A stretch of 64,000 bases of DNA, from the NCBI RefSeq assembly GCF_028464065.1, contig NZ_CP116808.1, positions 3,191,501-3,255,500 of the forward strand, in the 5' to 3' direction. Of this stretch, positions 26,822 to 35,862 are shown piece after piece. The notes under the pieces are model-generated. The model did no database searches. It saw nothing but the letters and a program-made list of their open reading frames with translations, and was not told where the DNA came from. Both the position numbers and the translations under genes were made by a program. Each line of letters starts with the position of its first letter. The first letter of the stretch is position 1. Origin of the DNA: Saprospira sp. CCB-QB6 (GTDB taxonomy: Bacteria > Bacteroidota > Bacteroidia > Chitinophagales > Saprospiraceae).

Positions 26822-29455
26822 ATGTCTCGCTTAATATTCTTTCTTTTTTTCCTGGCTTCACTTCCTTTATTGGCCCAAAAAGGTCGGCTGATTGGCCAAT
26901 TGACCGATGCGCAAACAGGAAAACCTATGCCTTATGCTTCAATTAGTGTTTATTTGAATGATGAGCTATTGATTGGGGTGGCTACAGATTCAGATGGCCG
27001 ATATGACCTTAGTTTGCCAGCTGGCCCAAGATTGAGCTTGATGGCGAGCTACTTGGGCTATCAACGTTATGAAAAGCGAGGCCTGCGCCTGCAAGAGGAG
27101 GATGTTTTACGTTTAGATATTTCCTTAAAACATTTGGAAGACGCTGTTCCTGAAGTCGTGGTAGAATCTTTTTCCGATAAGGAAGCCGATGCTTTGCGGG
27201 TGTCCAGAGAGGATATTCAGAATATTCCAACGACGACTATGAGCCTAGAATCGGTGCTTTTGTATACCGCAGTAGGGGTGGCCAACCGCAACGAATTTTC
27301 TTCTCAATATTCTGTGCGAGGGGGGAATTATGATGAAAATTTGGTCTATGTCAATGGCTTTGAGATTTATCGCCCACTGCTCATTCGCTCTGGCCAACAA
27401 GAAGGCCTGAGCTTTCCCAATCCCGATATGCTTGATGAACTGGCCTTTTCTTCGGGAGGCTTTAAGGCCGAGTATGGCGAGAAAATGTCTTCGGTTTTGG
27501 ATGTGCGTTATCGCCGCCCTAGCCGCTTTGAGGCCCGAGCTAGCGGGAGTTTATTGGGCGGATCGCTCTATTTAGGCGGCCGAACAGAGGGCAGTAAGGC
27601 CCTAACCTATACCCTGGGGGCCCGCTATAAAACAACCCAATATTTATTGTCGAGCCTAGATATTAAGGGGGAGTATGTGCCCCGCTTTTTAGATTTGCAG
27701 GCCGACTTAATCTATGATTTGGGCAAAAACTGGCAAATAGAAGCTATCGGAAATTATAATACGGCCCAATTTCAACTGATTCCAGAAGAATCGGCCAGCA
27801 CGAGCGGCTTATATAATTATGCGCTGCGCCTCAGCTCGCTCTTTGAGGGCCAAGAAATTTCAAGCTTTAATACCTATATGATGGGGACGGCCCTAGCTTA
27901 TAGCGGAGAGCTGAAGGTGAAAACGATTCCTGAAAAAAAACTCACCATTCAAGAAAATAGCCGCCACCGCATCTTATTTTCTAACTACCAATCGCAAGAA
28001 GATGAACGCATTGATGTGATCAATAATTATCGCTTGGAGGAAGTGGAAACGGGCTTAGGTTCTGATAATTTTGGCGATGTAGTGGGTACCTTGGCCTATG
28101 GCGAAACTCATCAATATGCCCGAAATTACCTGACCGCTAATGTGATTCAGGCTAAGTATGTGGGGGCTTATAGCCACGAGCGCTATAATGACTCGACTTT
28201 TACCGAAAGCAAACAGCTCCTGAAATGGGGCTTGACCTACAAAAATGAATTTATCCGTGATGATCTGAAGGAATGGACGAGCTTCGATTCTTTGGGCTAT
28301 ACGCTCCCTTTTGATACGACGACTATCCCTGTTTTTGAATACATTCGGACCGATACACAGCTGCTTTCGCATCGCTTTTCGGGCTTTCTGCAAAATACTT
28401 GGGAGTATAAGAATGAAAACCACTTTTTGCGGACTACTCTCGGCTTGCGGGCTAGCTATTGGAGCCTGAACAAAGAGTTTTTGCTGGCCCCCCGCTTCCA
28501 ACTTTATTATAGCCCACTTTCACAGCATCACGCCATGAGTGATAGCAGCCATTGGAGTAAGGATTTGACCTTTAAGTTGGCCGTAGGCGCCTATCATCAA
28601 CCGCCTTTTTATCGAGAGTTGAGGAATTTGGAGGGGGAAATCAATACTTCGGTCCGCGCACAAAAATCTGTGCACATTTTGGGAGGTATCGTCTGGGATT
28701 TTAGTTGGTATAAGCGCAAATTTAAGTTGATTTCAGAGCTCTACTATAAGCATCAATGGGACCTGATTCCCTATGATGTGGACAATGTGCGGATTCGCTA
28801 TTATGGCGATAATTTGGCCAAGGGCTATGTTACGGGCTGGGACTTCCGCCTCAATGGCGAGCTGGTCAAAGGCCTAGAATCATGGGTCAATTTCTCTTTG
28901 TTGCGTGCCCGCGAAAGCTTTGATGACGTAGAACATAAGGTTTATACCCTAGAGGGCCAAACCGTCGATACCAGCACGGTTGAGTATGTTTCTAAACCCA
29001 CCGATCAACTCTTCATTTTCTCTATGTATTTTCAAGATGAGCTGCCCGGGGCCGAGTGGTTCAAGGTCAATTTGGCTTTTACCTTGGGCAGTGGCATGCA
29101 CTATGGCGTGCCCAAAGACAATATTGTGGCCCGAAATCTCTATCGCTACTCGCCCTATCATCGCATCGATATTGGCTTTAGCCTCTCGCTTTGGGATCGC
29201 GCCAAAAAGGCCCAAGAAGCCTATAAAGACAAGAATTTATCTCTGGCCATGGCCGAACAAGCCCTCAAAAAAGATAGCAAAAATCCCTTCCGCTACCTGC
29301 GCTCGGCCTGGCTCAGCCTAGAGGTCTTCAACCTGATGGCGGTGGGCAATGTGGCCTCCAATACCTGGGTCAAGGATTTTACAAATACCAGCTATGCCAT
29401 CCCCAATTATCTCTCTTCTCGCCGAGTAAATCTGCGCTTTCGTGTAGATTTTTAA
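26822..29455 (+). CDS. TonB-dependent receptor with carboxypeptidase-regulatory-like domain
   Basis: An 877-residue outer-membrane protein. Signal peptide about 1-19 (ending LLAQ), then a CarboxypepD_reg-like beta sandwich (about 22-105: GQLTDAQTGKPMPYASISVY), a plug domain (about 115-225: LLYTAVGVANRN, QYSVRGGNYDENLVYVNG) and a beta barrel to the terminal Phe (RFRVDF). Such receptors import metal chelates, vitamins or glycans with TonB-ExbBD energy. No SusD gene follows, so it is not a classic SusCD pair. The substrate cannot be assigned. Confidence 0.88.
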   Translation: MSRLIFFLFFLASLPLLAQKGRLIGQLTDAQTGKPMPYASISVYLNDELLIGVATDSDGRYDLSLPAGPRLSLMASYLGYQRYEKRGLRLQEEDVLRLDISLKHLEDAVPEVVVESFSDKEADALRVSREDIQNIPTTTMSLESVLLYTAVGVANRNEFSSQYSVRGGNYDENLVYVNGFEIYRPLLIRSGQQEGLSFPNPDMLDELAFSSGGFKAEYGEKMSSVLDVRYRRPSRFEARASGSLLGGSLYLGGRTEGSKALTYTLGARYKTTQYLLSSLDIKGEYVPRFLDLQADLIYDLGKNWQIEAIGNYNTAQFQLIPEESASTSGLYNYALRLSSLFEGQEISSFNTYMMGTALAYSGELKVKTIPEKKLTIQENSRHRILFSNYQSQEDERIDVINNYRLEEVETGLGSDNFGDVVGTLAYGETHQYARNYLTANVIQAKYVGAYSHERYNDSTFTESKQLLKWGLTYKNEFIRDDLKEWTSFDSLGYTLPFDTTTIPVFEYIRTDTQLLSHRFSGFLQNTWEYKNENHFLRTTLGLRASYWSLNKEFLLAPRFQLYYSPLSQHHAMSDSSHWSKDLTFKLAVGAYHQPPFYRELRNLEGEINTSVRAQKSVHILGGIVWDFSWYKRKFKLISELYYKHQWDLIPYDVDNVRIRYYGDNLAKGYVTGWDFRLNGELVKGLESWVNFSLLRARESFDDVEHKVYTLEGQTVDTSTVEYVSKPTDQLFIFSMYFQDELPGAEWFKVNLAFTLGSGMHYGVPKDNIVARNLYRYSPYHRIDIGFSLSLWDRAKKAQEAYKDKNLSLAMAEQALKKDSKNPFRYLRSAWLSLEVFNLMAVGNVASNTWVKDFTNTSYAIPNYLSSRRVNLRFRVDF

Positions 29456-29463
29456 TGTGGTTT

Positions 29464-29699
29464 TGGGGCCTCCCACCTTCGGCGGGCGCTACCTTTACTC
29501 TCTTCGGTCGTCGAACTGCAGACTAAAGTCCTGGTTGTCGCAGCTCGCTGCTGTCTTGGGGCCTCCGCTGCGGCTTCGCCTTGCGGCGCTACGTTCCGCA
29601 GCTCGCTGTTCGCTCGGCCCTTCGCCGCCTAGGGCGGCTTGGTCTGGCCCTGCGGGCCACTGCTGCACATCGCTAGGCCTGCGGCCCTTCGGGCCTGCT
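29464..29699 (+). repeat. GC-rich structured repeat, subfamily A, with inverted extension module
   Basis: Two GGGGCCTCC boundaries: one at 29464 leading into the extension module (29494-29554, inverse of that at 3511), the next near 29558 leading into the standard element with stems GCCGCC/GGCGGC (loop TAG) and TGGCCC/GGGCCA (loop TGC). Ends GGCCCTTCGGGCC. It follows the TonB receptor stop by 8 bp. Confidence 0.82.
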
Positions 29700-29707
29700 A
29701 CATGGGG

Positions 29708-29922
29708 CTGTAGGTTAAAACCTACAGCAAGCAAGGTATTGCTTCGCAATATTTTTTATGGAATGCGGGTTGAAACCCGCATGGATTGAAATCTTTTGGC
29801 CTTTTATCTTTCTCACTTAGTCAATCGATCCTCTTTTAGCTATGGGCTGAAGGTTTTAACCTTCAGCCCATTTTATTGGGTCTAGTATGGCCTCCCTTCT
29901 TGCTGTGGGTTTCAACCCACAG
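29708..29922. repeat. Four short GGTT-NN-AACC hairpins
   Basis: Four perfect inverted repeats, each with a 2-nt centre in the core GGTT-NN-AACC and different outer arms: 29708-29727 (CTGTAGG arms), 29763-29782 (ATGCGGG), 29842-29871 (ATGGGCTGAAGG) and 29903-29922 (CTGTGGG). A related copy is at 35615-35630 and an imperfect one at 35565-35576. No gene is visible here. Confidence 0.8.
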
Positions 29923-30074
29923 GTCTATAGGATAGAAATTTTGCCCCTAGGGCTAAGAATAAAAACTAAAAAATACAACCCTATCCAATATTTCGCTTTT
30001 AAGCGAGCCAAGCGAATTTGTAGTAGGGTACGTCCAGAAAAAAAAGATAGAGCCTTATACCCCCTCCCCAAGCT

Positions 30075-30440
30075 AATTGTAATTTGCAGATTAGCTCTGG
30101 GAAATTCCCAAGGTCAATTGTAATTTGCAGATTAGCTCTGGGAAATTCCCAAGGTCAATTGTAATTTGCAGATTAGCTCTGGGAAATTCCCAAGGTCAAT
30201 TGTAATTTGCAGATTAGCTCTGGGAAATTCCCAAGGTCAATTGTAATCTGCAGATTAGCTCTGGGAAATTCCCAAGGTCAATTGTAATTTGCAGATTAGC
30301 TCTGGGAAATTCCCAAGGCCAATTGTAATTTGCAGATTAGCTGGGGGAAAATCCCCGCGTCAATTGTAATTTGCAGATTAGCTGGGGGAAAATCCCCGCG
30401 TCAATTGTAATCTGCAGATTAGCTGGGGGAAATCGCCAAA
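30075..30440. repeat. Nine-copy 41-bp tandem array
   Basis: Units start at 30075, 30116, 30157, 30198, 30239, 30280, 30321, 30362 and 30403; the last is shortened. Each unit holds the near-palindrome TAATYTGCAGATTA and a second inverted repeat, TGGGAA-A-TTCCCA in the early copies and GGGGA-AAA-TCCCC in the last copies, where both arms change together. There are no variable spacers, so it is not a CRISPR array. No gene lies between 29456 and 30791; the remaining bases are AT-rich. Confidence 0.93.
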
Positions 30441-30523
30441 GAGATATGGAGAAATCCAAATAATAGCGGGAATTTATTTTTTAGGGGCCGGAGCAGATTC
30501 TTAGGCTTGAAAAAGGGGGATGA

Positions 30524-30649
30524 GCGGCCTAGCGATGTGCAGCAGTGGCCGTCAGGCCAGACCAAGGCGCTGCAAGCGGCGCAGGGCCGAGCGAATAGCG
30601 AGCTGCGGAACGTAGCGCCGCAAGGCGTAGCCGCAGCGGAGGCCCCAAA
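30524..30649 (-). repeat. GC-rich structured repeat, subfamily A
   Basis: GCGGCCTAGCGATGTGCAGCAG, stem TGGCC/GGCCA with loop GTCA, GGCCGAGCGAATAGCGAGCTG and GCGGAGGCCCC. The stem between GACCAAG and CAGGGCC is imperfect in this copy (GCGCTGCAAGCGGCGC). Confidence 0.78.
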
Positions 30650-30791
30650 ACAAAAATAAAAGAAACAACAGTTGCAAAACCCCAAAATAAGGGATAACTT
30701 TATTGCGTATAAAAAACCTAAGTTTTCGCAAAAAAGAAACAGAAGGATCTGCTCCCTAGGGGCTATAAGTGCTAAAGAAGACAGATGAGCT

Positions 30792-33700
30792 ATGCAAGAA
30801 GAAATGCAACTGAAAATTATATCGGCTGGGGCGGGTAGTGGAAAAACCTATACCTTGACTCAACAAATGGCCGAACTGCTGATTCCCAAAGACGGACAGC
30901 CTGCCGAGGTGCGGGCTTCGGGGATTTTGGCCACTACTTTTACCAATAAGGCTGCGGCGGAGTTGAAAGAGCGGGTGCGGGTCAAATTATTGGAGGAGGG
31001 CATGAGCCAAGAAGCCGATGAATTGGGGCAGGCGATGATAGGGACCGTGCATGCGGTGGGGGTACAGCTGCTCAAGCGCTTTGCCTTTGAGGCGGGGCTT
31101 TCTCCCGAAATGGATATCATTGCGGAAGGGGAGCAATCGCAGATTTTTAACCAATCGCTATCGACAATTTTGACTGAAGAGCGCAGCCTGCAAATGGAAA
31201 TGCTGAGCAAGCGTTTAGGCTATGAAGAGCAGGGTTTTTCGGGCCGAGATTGGCGCAGCGATATCCTTCAACTTACGGATTTGGCCCGAAGCAACAACCT
31301 TGATGCAAGGGCTTTGGAGGAAAGTGCAAATGCTTCTGTGCGTAGTCTTTTAGCGCTTTTGCCCAGCCGAACTGCCAAGACGGCTGAGGCTTTAAATACG
31401 CAGTTGCGGAGCTATTTGGAGAATACTTTGGCGGCCGTTTTAGAGATAGAAGATGGGACCAAATCTAGACAAACCCTAATCTCAAAACTGCGGAGTTTTC
31501 AGAATAAATTGCGGGCCAGAGGCTACCTCTATTGGTCAGAATGGGTGGCCCTAGGAAAAGCTTGTGAAAAGGCCCCAAAAAAATGTAAGGAAGCGGTAGA
31601 AGAACTCAAAGAGTTGACGGATGGGCATGAGTCGCATCCTCAATTTCAGGAGGACCTCAGTCAATATATCGAGCAGCTTTTTGCCTTAGCACAGGCGGCC
31701 ATAGATGAGTATGAGACCTACAAAACGAGTCGGGGCCTAATTGATTATACGGATATGGAGGTCTATATCCTCAAACTTTTGGAGCAACCCTTAGTGCGGG
31801 AAGTACTGGAGGAAGAATTGGACCTTTTGTTAGTCGATGAGTTTCAGGATACCAATCCCATTCAGCTCAAAATCTTTTTGGACCTCAGTCGATTGGCCAA
31901 GCGTTCGATTTGGGTGGGAGACCCCAAGCAGTCGATTTATGGCTTTAGGGGGGCGGCTCCAGAGCTCATGCAGGCGGTGGTCGAACAGGCCAAAGAAATG
32001 GAGGTTTTAGGGAATTCTTGGCGCTCTCGGCAGGATTTGGTCCATTTTACCAATGGCCTTTTCTGTAAAGCTTTTCCAGATTTGGAGGAGGAGCGGGTTG
32101 CTTTAGAAGTGGCCCCTCCCTTTAAGAAAGAGTTGGAGCCAGAGGGCTTGGGCCATGCTTTAGAGCATTGGATTATTGACTTTAAGGAAGGCAAAAGACG
32201 GCCTGGAAAACCTTGGCCGCATCGGGCCTTGGCGCATGCCATTGCCCAATTATTGAAAGAGGGGCGAATGATTCGTCCAAGAGGTAAGGGCCAAATGCGA
32301 GCCCTGCAGGCGGGCGATATAGCGGTACTTTGCCGCTCCAATCAAACTTGTCAGGACTTGGCTGAGCAACTGGCCGAAGAAGGCCTAAAGGCCTCCATCG
32401 CTCGAAAAGGATTGCTCAAAACGCCAGAAGCTAGTTTGTTGCATGCCTGCTTGAAGTTTATCCTCAACCCTCAAGATAGTTTGTCGGTAGCTGAGCTCAA
32501 ACTTTTGTTAGAGGCGCAGAGCTTGGAGGAAATTGTCAAGGACCGCCTAAAGTATTTGGAGCGAGAGCAGGAACAGAAAAAATATAAACTTTGGGGGGAG
32601 TCGGGACAAATTAAGCGCTTGTTGCATTTGGCCCAGCAACTGCCGGAGATGTCCGCCACCGAAATTGTCAATCTGGTCATCGAAAAGATGAATCTTCGCA
32701 ATGTAGTGGCTCGTTGGGGCAATGCCAATCAGCGTTTTGCCAATTTGGATGCTTTGCGCAGCAAGGCTTTAGAGTATGAGGAAAACTGCAACCGTTTGCA
32801 TAATGCGGCCACCCTGGGGGGCTTTCTGTTGTGGTTAGACCATTTGGAGCGAGAGGGCTTAGATGCTCAGGCTTCTAGCCAAAGCCAAGATGCGGTGAAT
32901 GTGTTGACTTATCATAAGAGTAAGGGCTTAGAATGGCCTTTTGTGATTTGTTATGAGTTGGAGAAATCTTCTCGAGAAAATTACTTTGGCTTTCAGTTAA
33001 TTTCGACTCAGGAAGAGGTAGATCTTCAGAATCCCTTGGCCAATCGCTTGATTTCTTTTTGGCCCAATCCCTACGGCAAGCAGAGCCAGAAAACCAATTT
33101 GGTGGAGAACATCAAGGCTTTGCCACAGACGGCCTTGCAGAAAAAAGCGCAATTGCAGGAGGAATCGCGTTTGCTTTATGTGGGTGTGACTCGTGCTCGC
33201 GACTATTTGGCGATTCCCCTTTTCTTGCAACAAAAGAATTGGGGGCTCAATTGGCTCAATCGCAGCTTTCATCTGGGTGATGAGGAGATGCAAACTGTTG
33301 ATCCCGATAGCGATTTTTGTATTTGGGATTGGAAGGGCAATGCTTTGCCTGTTCAGCGGATGCAATTGGAGCTCTTTAAGGAGATTGATCCCTTGGAAGT
33401 GGAGCGAGAGGAGGAGGCCTTTCCTTATTTGCAGGCCTTTAAAGGGGAACAGGACCATTTGGCGGCTCAGCCCGAAACGGCGGAGCAACTCATGGGCGAA
33501 ATTGAAATGCCGCTTTTGGGCGAATATCCTTATGTGCCTGGCTTGCCCATAGAAGATATTAGCGAAGAGGAAGAAGAGCGCTTGGGGCAATTGTTACAGC
33601 TCTATTTGCGGGCCGATCAATTGGATTATGCATTGAGCTTGAGAGAGCAAACGGCCCAACAACTATTGGAGGATTTTGAGCTTAAACATCAGCTCAATAG

Positions 33701-34067
33701 TTTGCAATTGATGCGCTTGAGTCAGCAGTTTCATCAAAGCCTGAGGGCTTTTGGTTCCATGCAGCTACATCGGGCCAGAAGATTCCGCTTTCAGCAAGAT
33801 CGGCAGGTCTTTAGGGGGCAGGTGGATTATTACTTCTTTTCTGAGGAGGAGGAGCGGCAAATCTTAATGCTCGATGTTTTGTACACTTATGAGGGCTGGA
33901 AACAAAAAAGCCACCGCATCAGAGAAGCGGCAGCTAAATTGTATGCAGCCAAAAATGCCTTGGCCCAAGCGGGCTATAGCGCTAGCTGTTATTTACATTT
34001 TCCCCTTTCTGGTCTCTATGTAGAAGTAGCGCCCAGTTTAGTGGGAGAAGAGGAGGAGTTTTTCTAA
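30792..34067 (+). CDS. UvrD/RecB-AddA-like helicase with degenerate nuclease region
   Basis: A 1091-residue superfamily 1 helicase. Walker A is SAGAGSGKT (11-19), motif Ia TFTNKAAAELKERV, Walker B VDEFQD with Asp349, motif III GDPKQSIYGFRGA and motif V TYHKSKGLEWPFVI. Such proteins process double-strand breaks with an AddB-type partner. The C terminus has the arrangement of a RecB/AddA nuclease (RGQVDYYF then ILMLDVLY), but the Lys of the usual DYKT is absent, so nuclease activity is doubtful. No addB neighbour is present. ATG at 30792 or 30804 are both possible. Its stop overlaps the convergent gene. Confidence 0.83.
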   Translation: MQEEMQLKIISAGAGSGKTYTLTQQMAELLIPKDGQPAEVRASGILATTFTNKAAAELKERVRVKLLEEGMSQEADELGQAMIGTVHAVGVQLLKRFAFEAGLSPEMDIIAEGEQSQIFNQSLSTILTEERSLQMEMLSKRLGYEEQGFSGRDWRSDILQLTDLARSNNLDARALEESANASVRSLLALLPSRTAKTAEALNTQLRSYLENTLAAVLEIEDGTKSRQTLISKLRSFQNKLRARGYLYWSEWVALGKACEKAPKKCKEAVEELKELTDGHESHPQFQEDLSQYIEQLFALAQAAIDEYETYKTSRGLIDYTDMEVYILKLLEQPLVREVLEEELDLLLVDEFQDTNPIQLKIFLDLSRLAKRSIWVGDPKQSIYGFRGAAPELMQAVVEQAKEMEVLGNSWRSRQDLVHFTNGLFCKAFPDLEEERVALEVAPPFKKELEPEGLGHALEHWIIDFKEGKRRPGKPWPHRALAHAIAQLLKEGRMIRPRGKGQMRALQAGDIAVLCRSNQTCQDLAEQLAEEGLKASIARKGLLKTPEASLLHACLKFILNPQDSLSVAELKLLLEAQSLEEIVKDRLKYLEREQEQKKYKLWGESGQIKRLLHLAQQLPEMSATEIVNLVIEKMNLRNVVARWGNANQRFANLDALRSKALEYEENCNRLHNAATLGGFLLWLDHLEREGLDAQASSQSQDAVNVLTYHKSKGLEWPFVICYELEKSSRENYFGFQLISTQEEVDLQNPLANRLISFWPNPYGKQSQKTNLVENIKALPQTALQKKAQLQEESRLLYVGVTRARDYLAIPLFLQQKNWGLNWLNRSFHLGDEEMQTVDPDSDFCIWDWKGNALPVQRMQLELFKEIDPLEVEREEEAFPYLQAFKGEQDHLAAQPETAEQLMGEIEMPLLGEYPYVPGLPIEDISEEEEERLGQLLQLYLRADQLDYALSLREQTAQQLLEDFELKHQLNSLQLMRLSQQFHQSLRAFGSMQLHRARRFRFQQDRQVFRGQVDYYFFSEEEERQILMLDVLYTYEGWKQKSHRIREAAAKLYAAKNALAQAGYSASCYLHFPLSGLYVEVAPSLVGEEEEFF

Positions 34068-35518
34068 TCTTCTAACTCTTCAAAAGTATAAGGGCTGATT
34101 TTTCGGCCCTTATTATTTTCCATGCGAACCAAGACCCCATCTTTGAAAAAGTATTTGAAGCGCAGATAACCGACGGGATCATTTTCTACCCATTCGCCAG
34201 TTTTGGCAAAGCTGCGTTCTTTGCGGCCTGTCAAAGGATTGTACTCAATAATGAGTTTGGGCAGGTATTCCCCTTTAATATGCTCTTTGCCATTAATGTG
34301 ATATTGTACATAGTCTCCAATTCGAACACTATATTGTTTGCGGGGAACAAGTTTTTGGACGCGGAAGCTCTTGGCTAAGCCATAGCTCAAATATTCTTCC
34401 CAACGCTCTTCCAAACTATCGGCCGAAACCGAATAATCTACTTTGTCAATCCAGTTAATGGCATTGTAGTTCAGGGCCTCAAAATCTTGGTCTACCAACT
34501 TGAATTTGTATTCATAAGGAAGCTCAATCTTATAAAAAAGAGTATCCATATCTTTTTGGTCCTTCAAAATGGTATGAGCACCCTTGGCTCTAACTTCTCC
34601 ACTTTCATAATAGCTGGTAAAAAAGCCCACTTCTAGGCCATCTTCATAGGCCGTACTATATTTAGGCGTGCCATCATCGTAGTAAGTTTTAAATACCCCT
34701 TGACGTTTACCGTCATTAAAGGTCTCTTGGCGAAAAGGCTCGGCATCCAAAGTGGTTTTCCAAAGGCCTGTTCTTCGGCCTTCGCCATCATAGTAGCCGG
34801 TAGCAACTAATTCGCCTCCATTGAGGCCCCGTTTGTACTCGATCCAGCGGCCCTCTCGAAGTCCATTGAGAAAAGAGCCCGTCCCCACCAACAATTCCTC
34901 TGTTCCAAAACGAGGGTGGCGATCTACCTTGTAATACTCCATTTTGCCGCTAGCGCGCTCTAGACTAAAATCAAATTGTCCCTTGATGTGTACATTGCCC
35001 TTGTCAATATAATAGTCATATTGCCAAAGACCTGTTTTTTCGCCATTTTCATAGCGTCCTTTGGCCATGAGGCGGTCATCTTTAAACAAGAGCCATTCAT
35101 CTTGTCGGATGCCGTTGAGGTATTTACCCGCGGCCAGTTTATCATCTAGGTGGTTGTAGATAATCCATACGCCATTCATGCTATCATTGGTAAATTTGCC
35201 CTTCATTTTAACTTTAGAGCGAGAGTCTGTCAGCTCCCAACGGCCATTTTTTACTCCATTTTCATATTGGCCTACCACATCGGGTTCATCGGAGTATTGG
35301 CCAATAGGAGAGAGGTAAAAACGCCAGCGGCCTTCCTTTTCGCCATTTTCATTATAGCGGCCTTTGGCTAAGGGTTTTCCATCTCTCCCCTTAATAATCC
35401 AATAGCCAACTCTTTGGCCATCCGCATTGATTTGGTTGTATTTCGGTCGTTGTTTTTGGGCCTGCAAACTGCTCAGGCACAAAAGATAGGCTAGGGTGAA
35501 AATGGTAAATAATCGCAT
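34064..35518 (-). CDS. Secreted MORN-repeat (YwqK-like) protein
   Basis: A 484-residue protein with a signal peptide (MRLFTIFTLAYLLCLSSLQA), which sets the start at 35518; the longer frame would begin inside the GC repeat. The rest consists of about twelve MORN-like units, each with a GxWxxY or GKYxxGxRxGxW pattern (KEGRWRFY, KNGRWELT, KTGLWQYD, REGRWIEY). Such repeats are beta hairpins used in binding or envelope roles; the YwqK antitoxin label is a family name only. Its stop codon overlaps the convergent helicase stop by 3 bp, with no terminator between. Confidence 0.8.
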   Translation of the reverse strand: MRLFTIFTLAYLLCLSSLQAQKQRPKYNQINADGQRVGYWIIKGRDGKPLAKGRYNENGEKEGRWRFYLSPIGQYSDEPDVVGQYENGVKNGRWELTDSRSKVKMKGKFTNDSMNGVWIIYNHLDDKLAAGKYLNGIRQDEWLLFKDDRLMAKGRYENGEKTGLWQYDYYIDKGNVHIKGQFDFSLERASGKMEYYKVDRHPRFGTEELLVGTGSFLNGLREGRWIEYKRGLNGGELVATGYYDGEGRRTGLWKTTLDAEPFRQETFNDGKRQGVFKTYYDDGTPKYSTAYEDGLEVGFFTSYYESGEVRAKGAHTILKDQKDMDTLFYKIELPYEYKFKLVDQDFEALNYNAINWIDKVDYSVSADSLEERWEEYLSYGLAKSFRVQKLVPRKQYSVRIGDYVQYHINGKEHIKGEYLPKLIIEYNPLTGRKERSFAKTGEWVENDPVGYLRFKYFFKDGVLVRMENNKGRKISPYTFEELED

Positions 35519-35544
35519 ATATTGAATAGTTTCTTTATATATTT

Positions 35545-35742
35545 TTGGGGCTGCCCCTTCCTCTAGGTTGAAACCCAGCGCAAAGCGGCATCGCTTTGCG
35601 AAGATATACAAAATGAGGGTTGAAACCCTCCTAAATTATCGGGCGGGTCGGGCTGTGTCGCAGCTCGCAGGTCTGCTCGGCCCTTCAGCGCTGCGCGCTT
35701 TGGTCTGGCCCTGCGGGCCACTGCTGTCCATCCCTCAGCCGA
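35545..35742 (+). repeat. Subfamily B repeat interrupted by short hairpins
   Basis: The element begins GGGGCTGCCCC at 35547, is interrupted after about 17 bp, and resumes near 35640 with GGCGGGTCGGGCTGTGTCGC. The inserted 75-80 bp hold the perfect hairpin CGCAAAGCG-GCAT-CGCTTTGCG (35579-35600) and GAGGGTT-GA-AACCCTC (35615-35630). Ends CCCTCAGCC. Confidence 0.75.
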
Positions 35743-35862
35743 TATGGCTTCTGGCAAAGCGGCTAAGGCCTTGTGCGTTTTGGGCCTGCTCTTATTGAAA
35801 AAAGAAGCCGCCCGGGAACGTTTTAGGTCATTTTGCTCATTATCAGCGCAAAAAAACGAAAA

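Noticed and set aside
30075-30440. CRISPR array
   Set aside because: The repeats are contiguous with no variable spacers, the period is 41 bp throughout and no cas genes are near.
34064-35518. Antitoxin of a toxin-antitoxin pair (YwqK label)
   Set aside because: No toxin-like gene is adjacent and the protein is a long secreted MORN-repeat chain; the label is only a family name.
35833-35862. Upstream TTG start of kptA
   Set aside because: It would add ten residues with no family match; ATG at 35863 gives the family N terminus.
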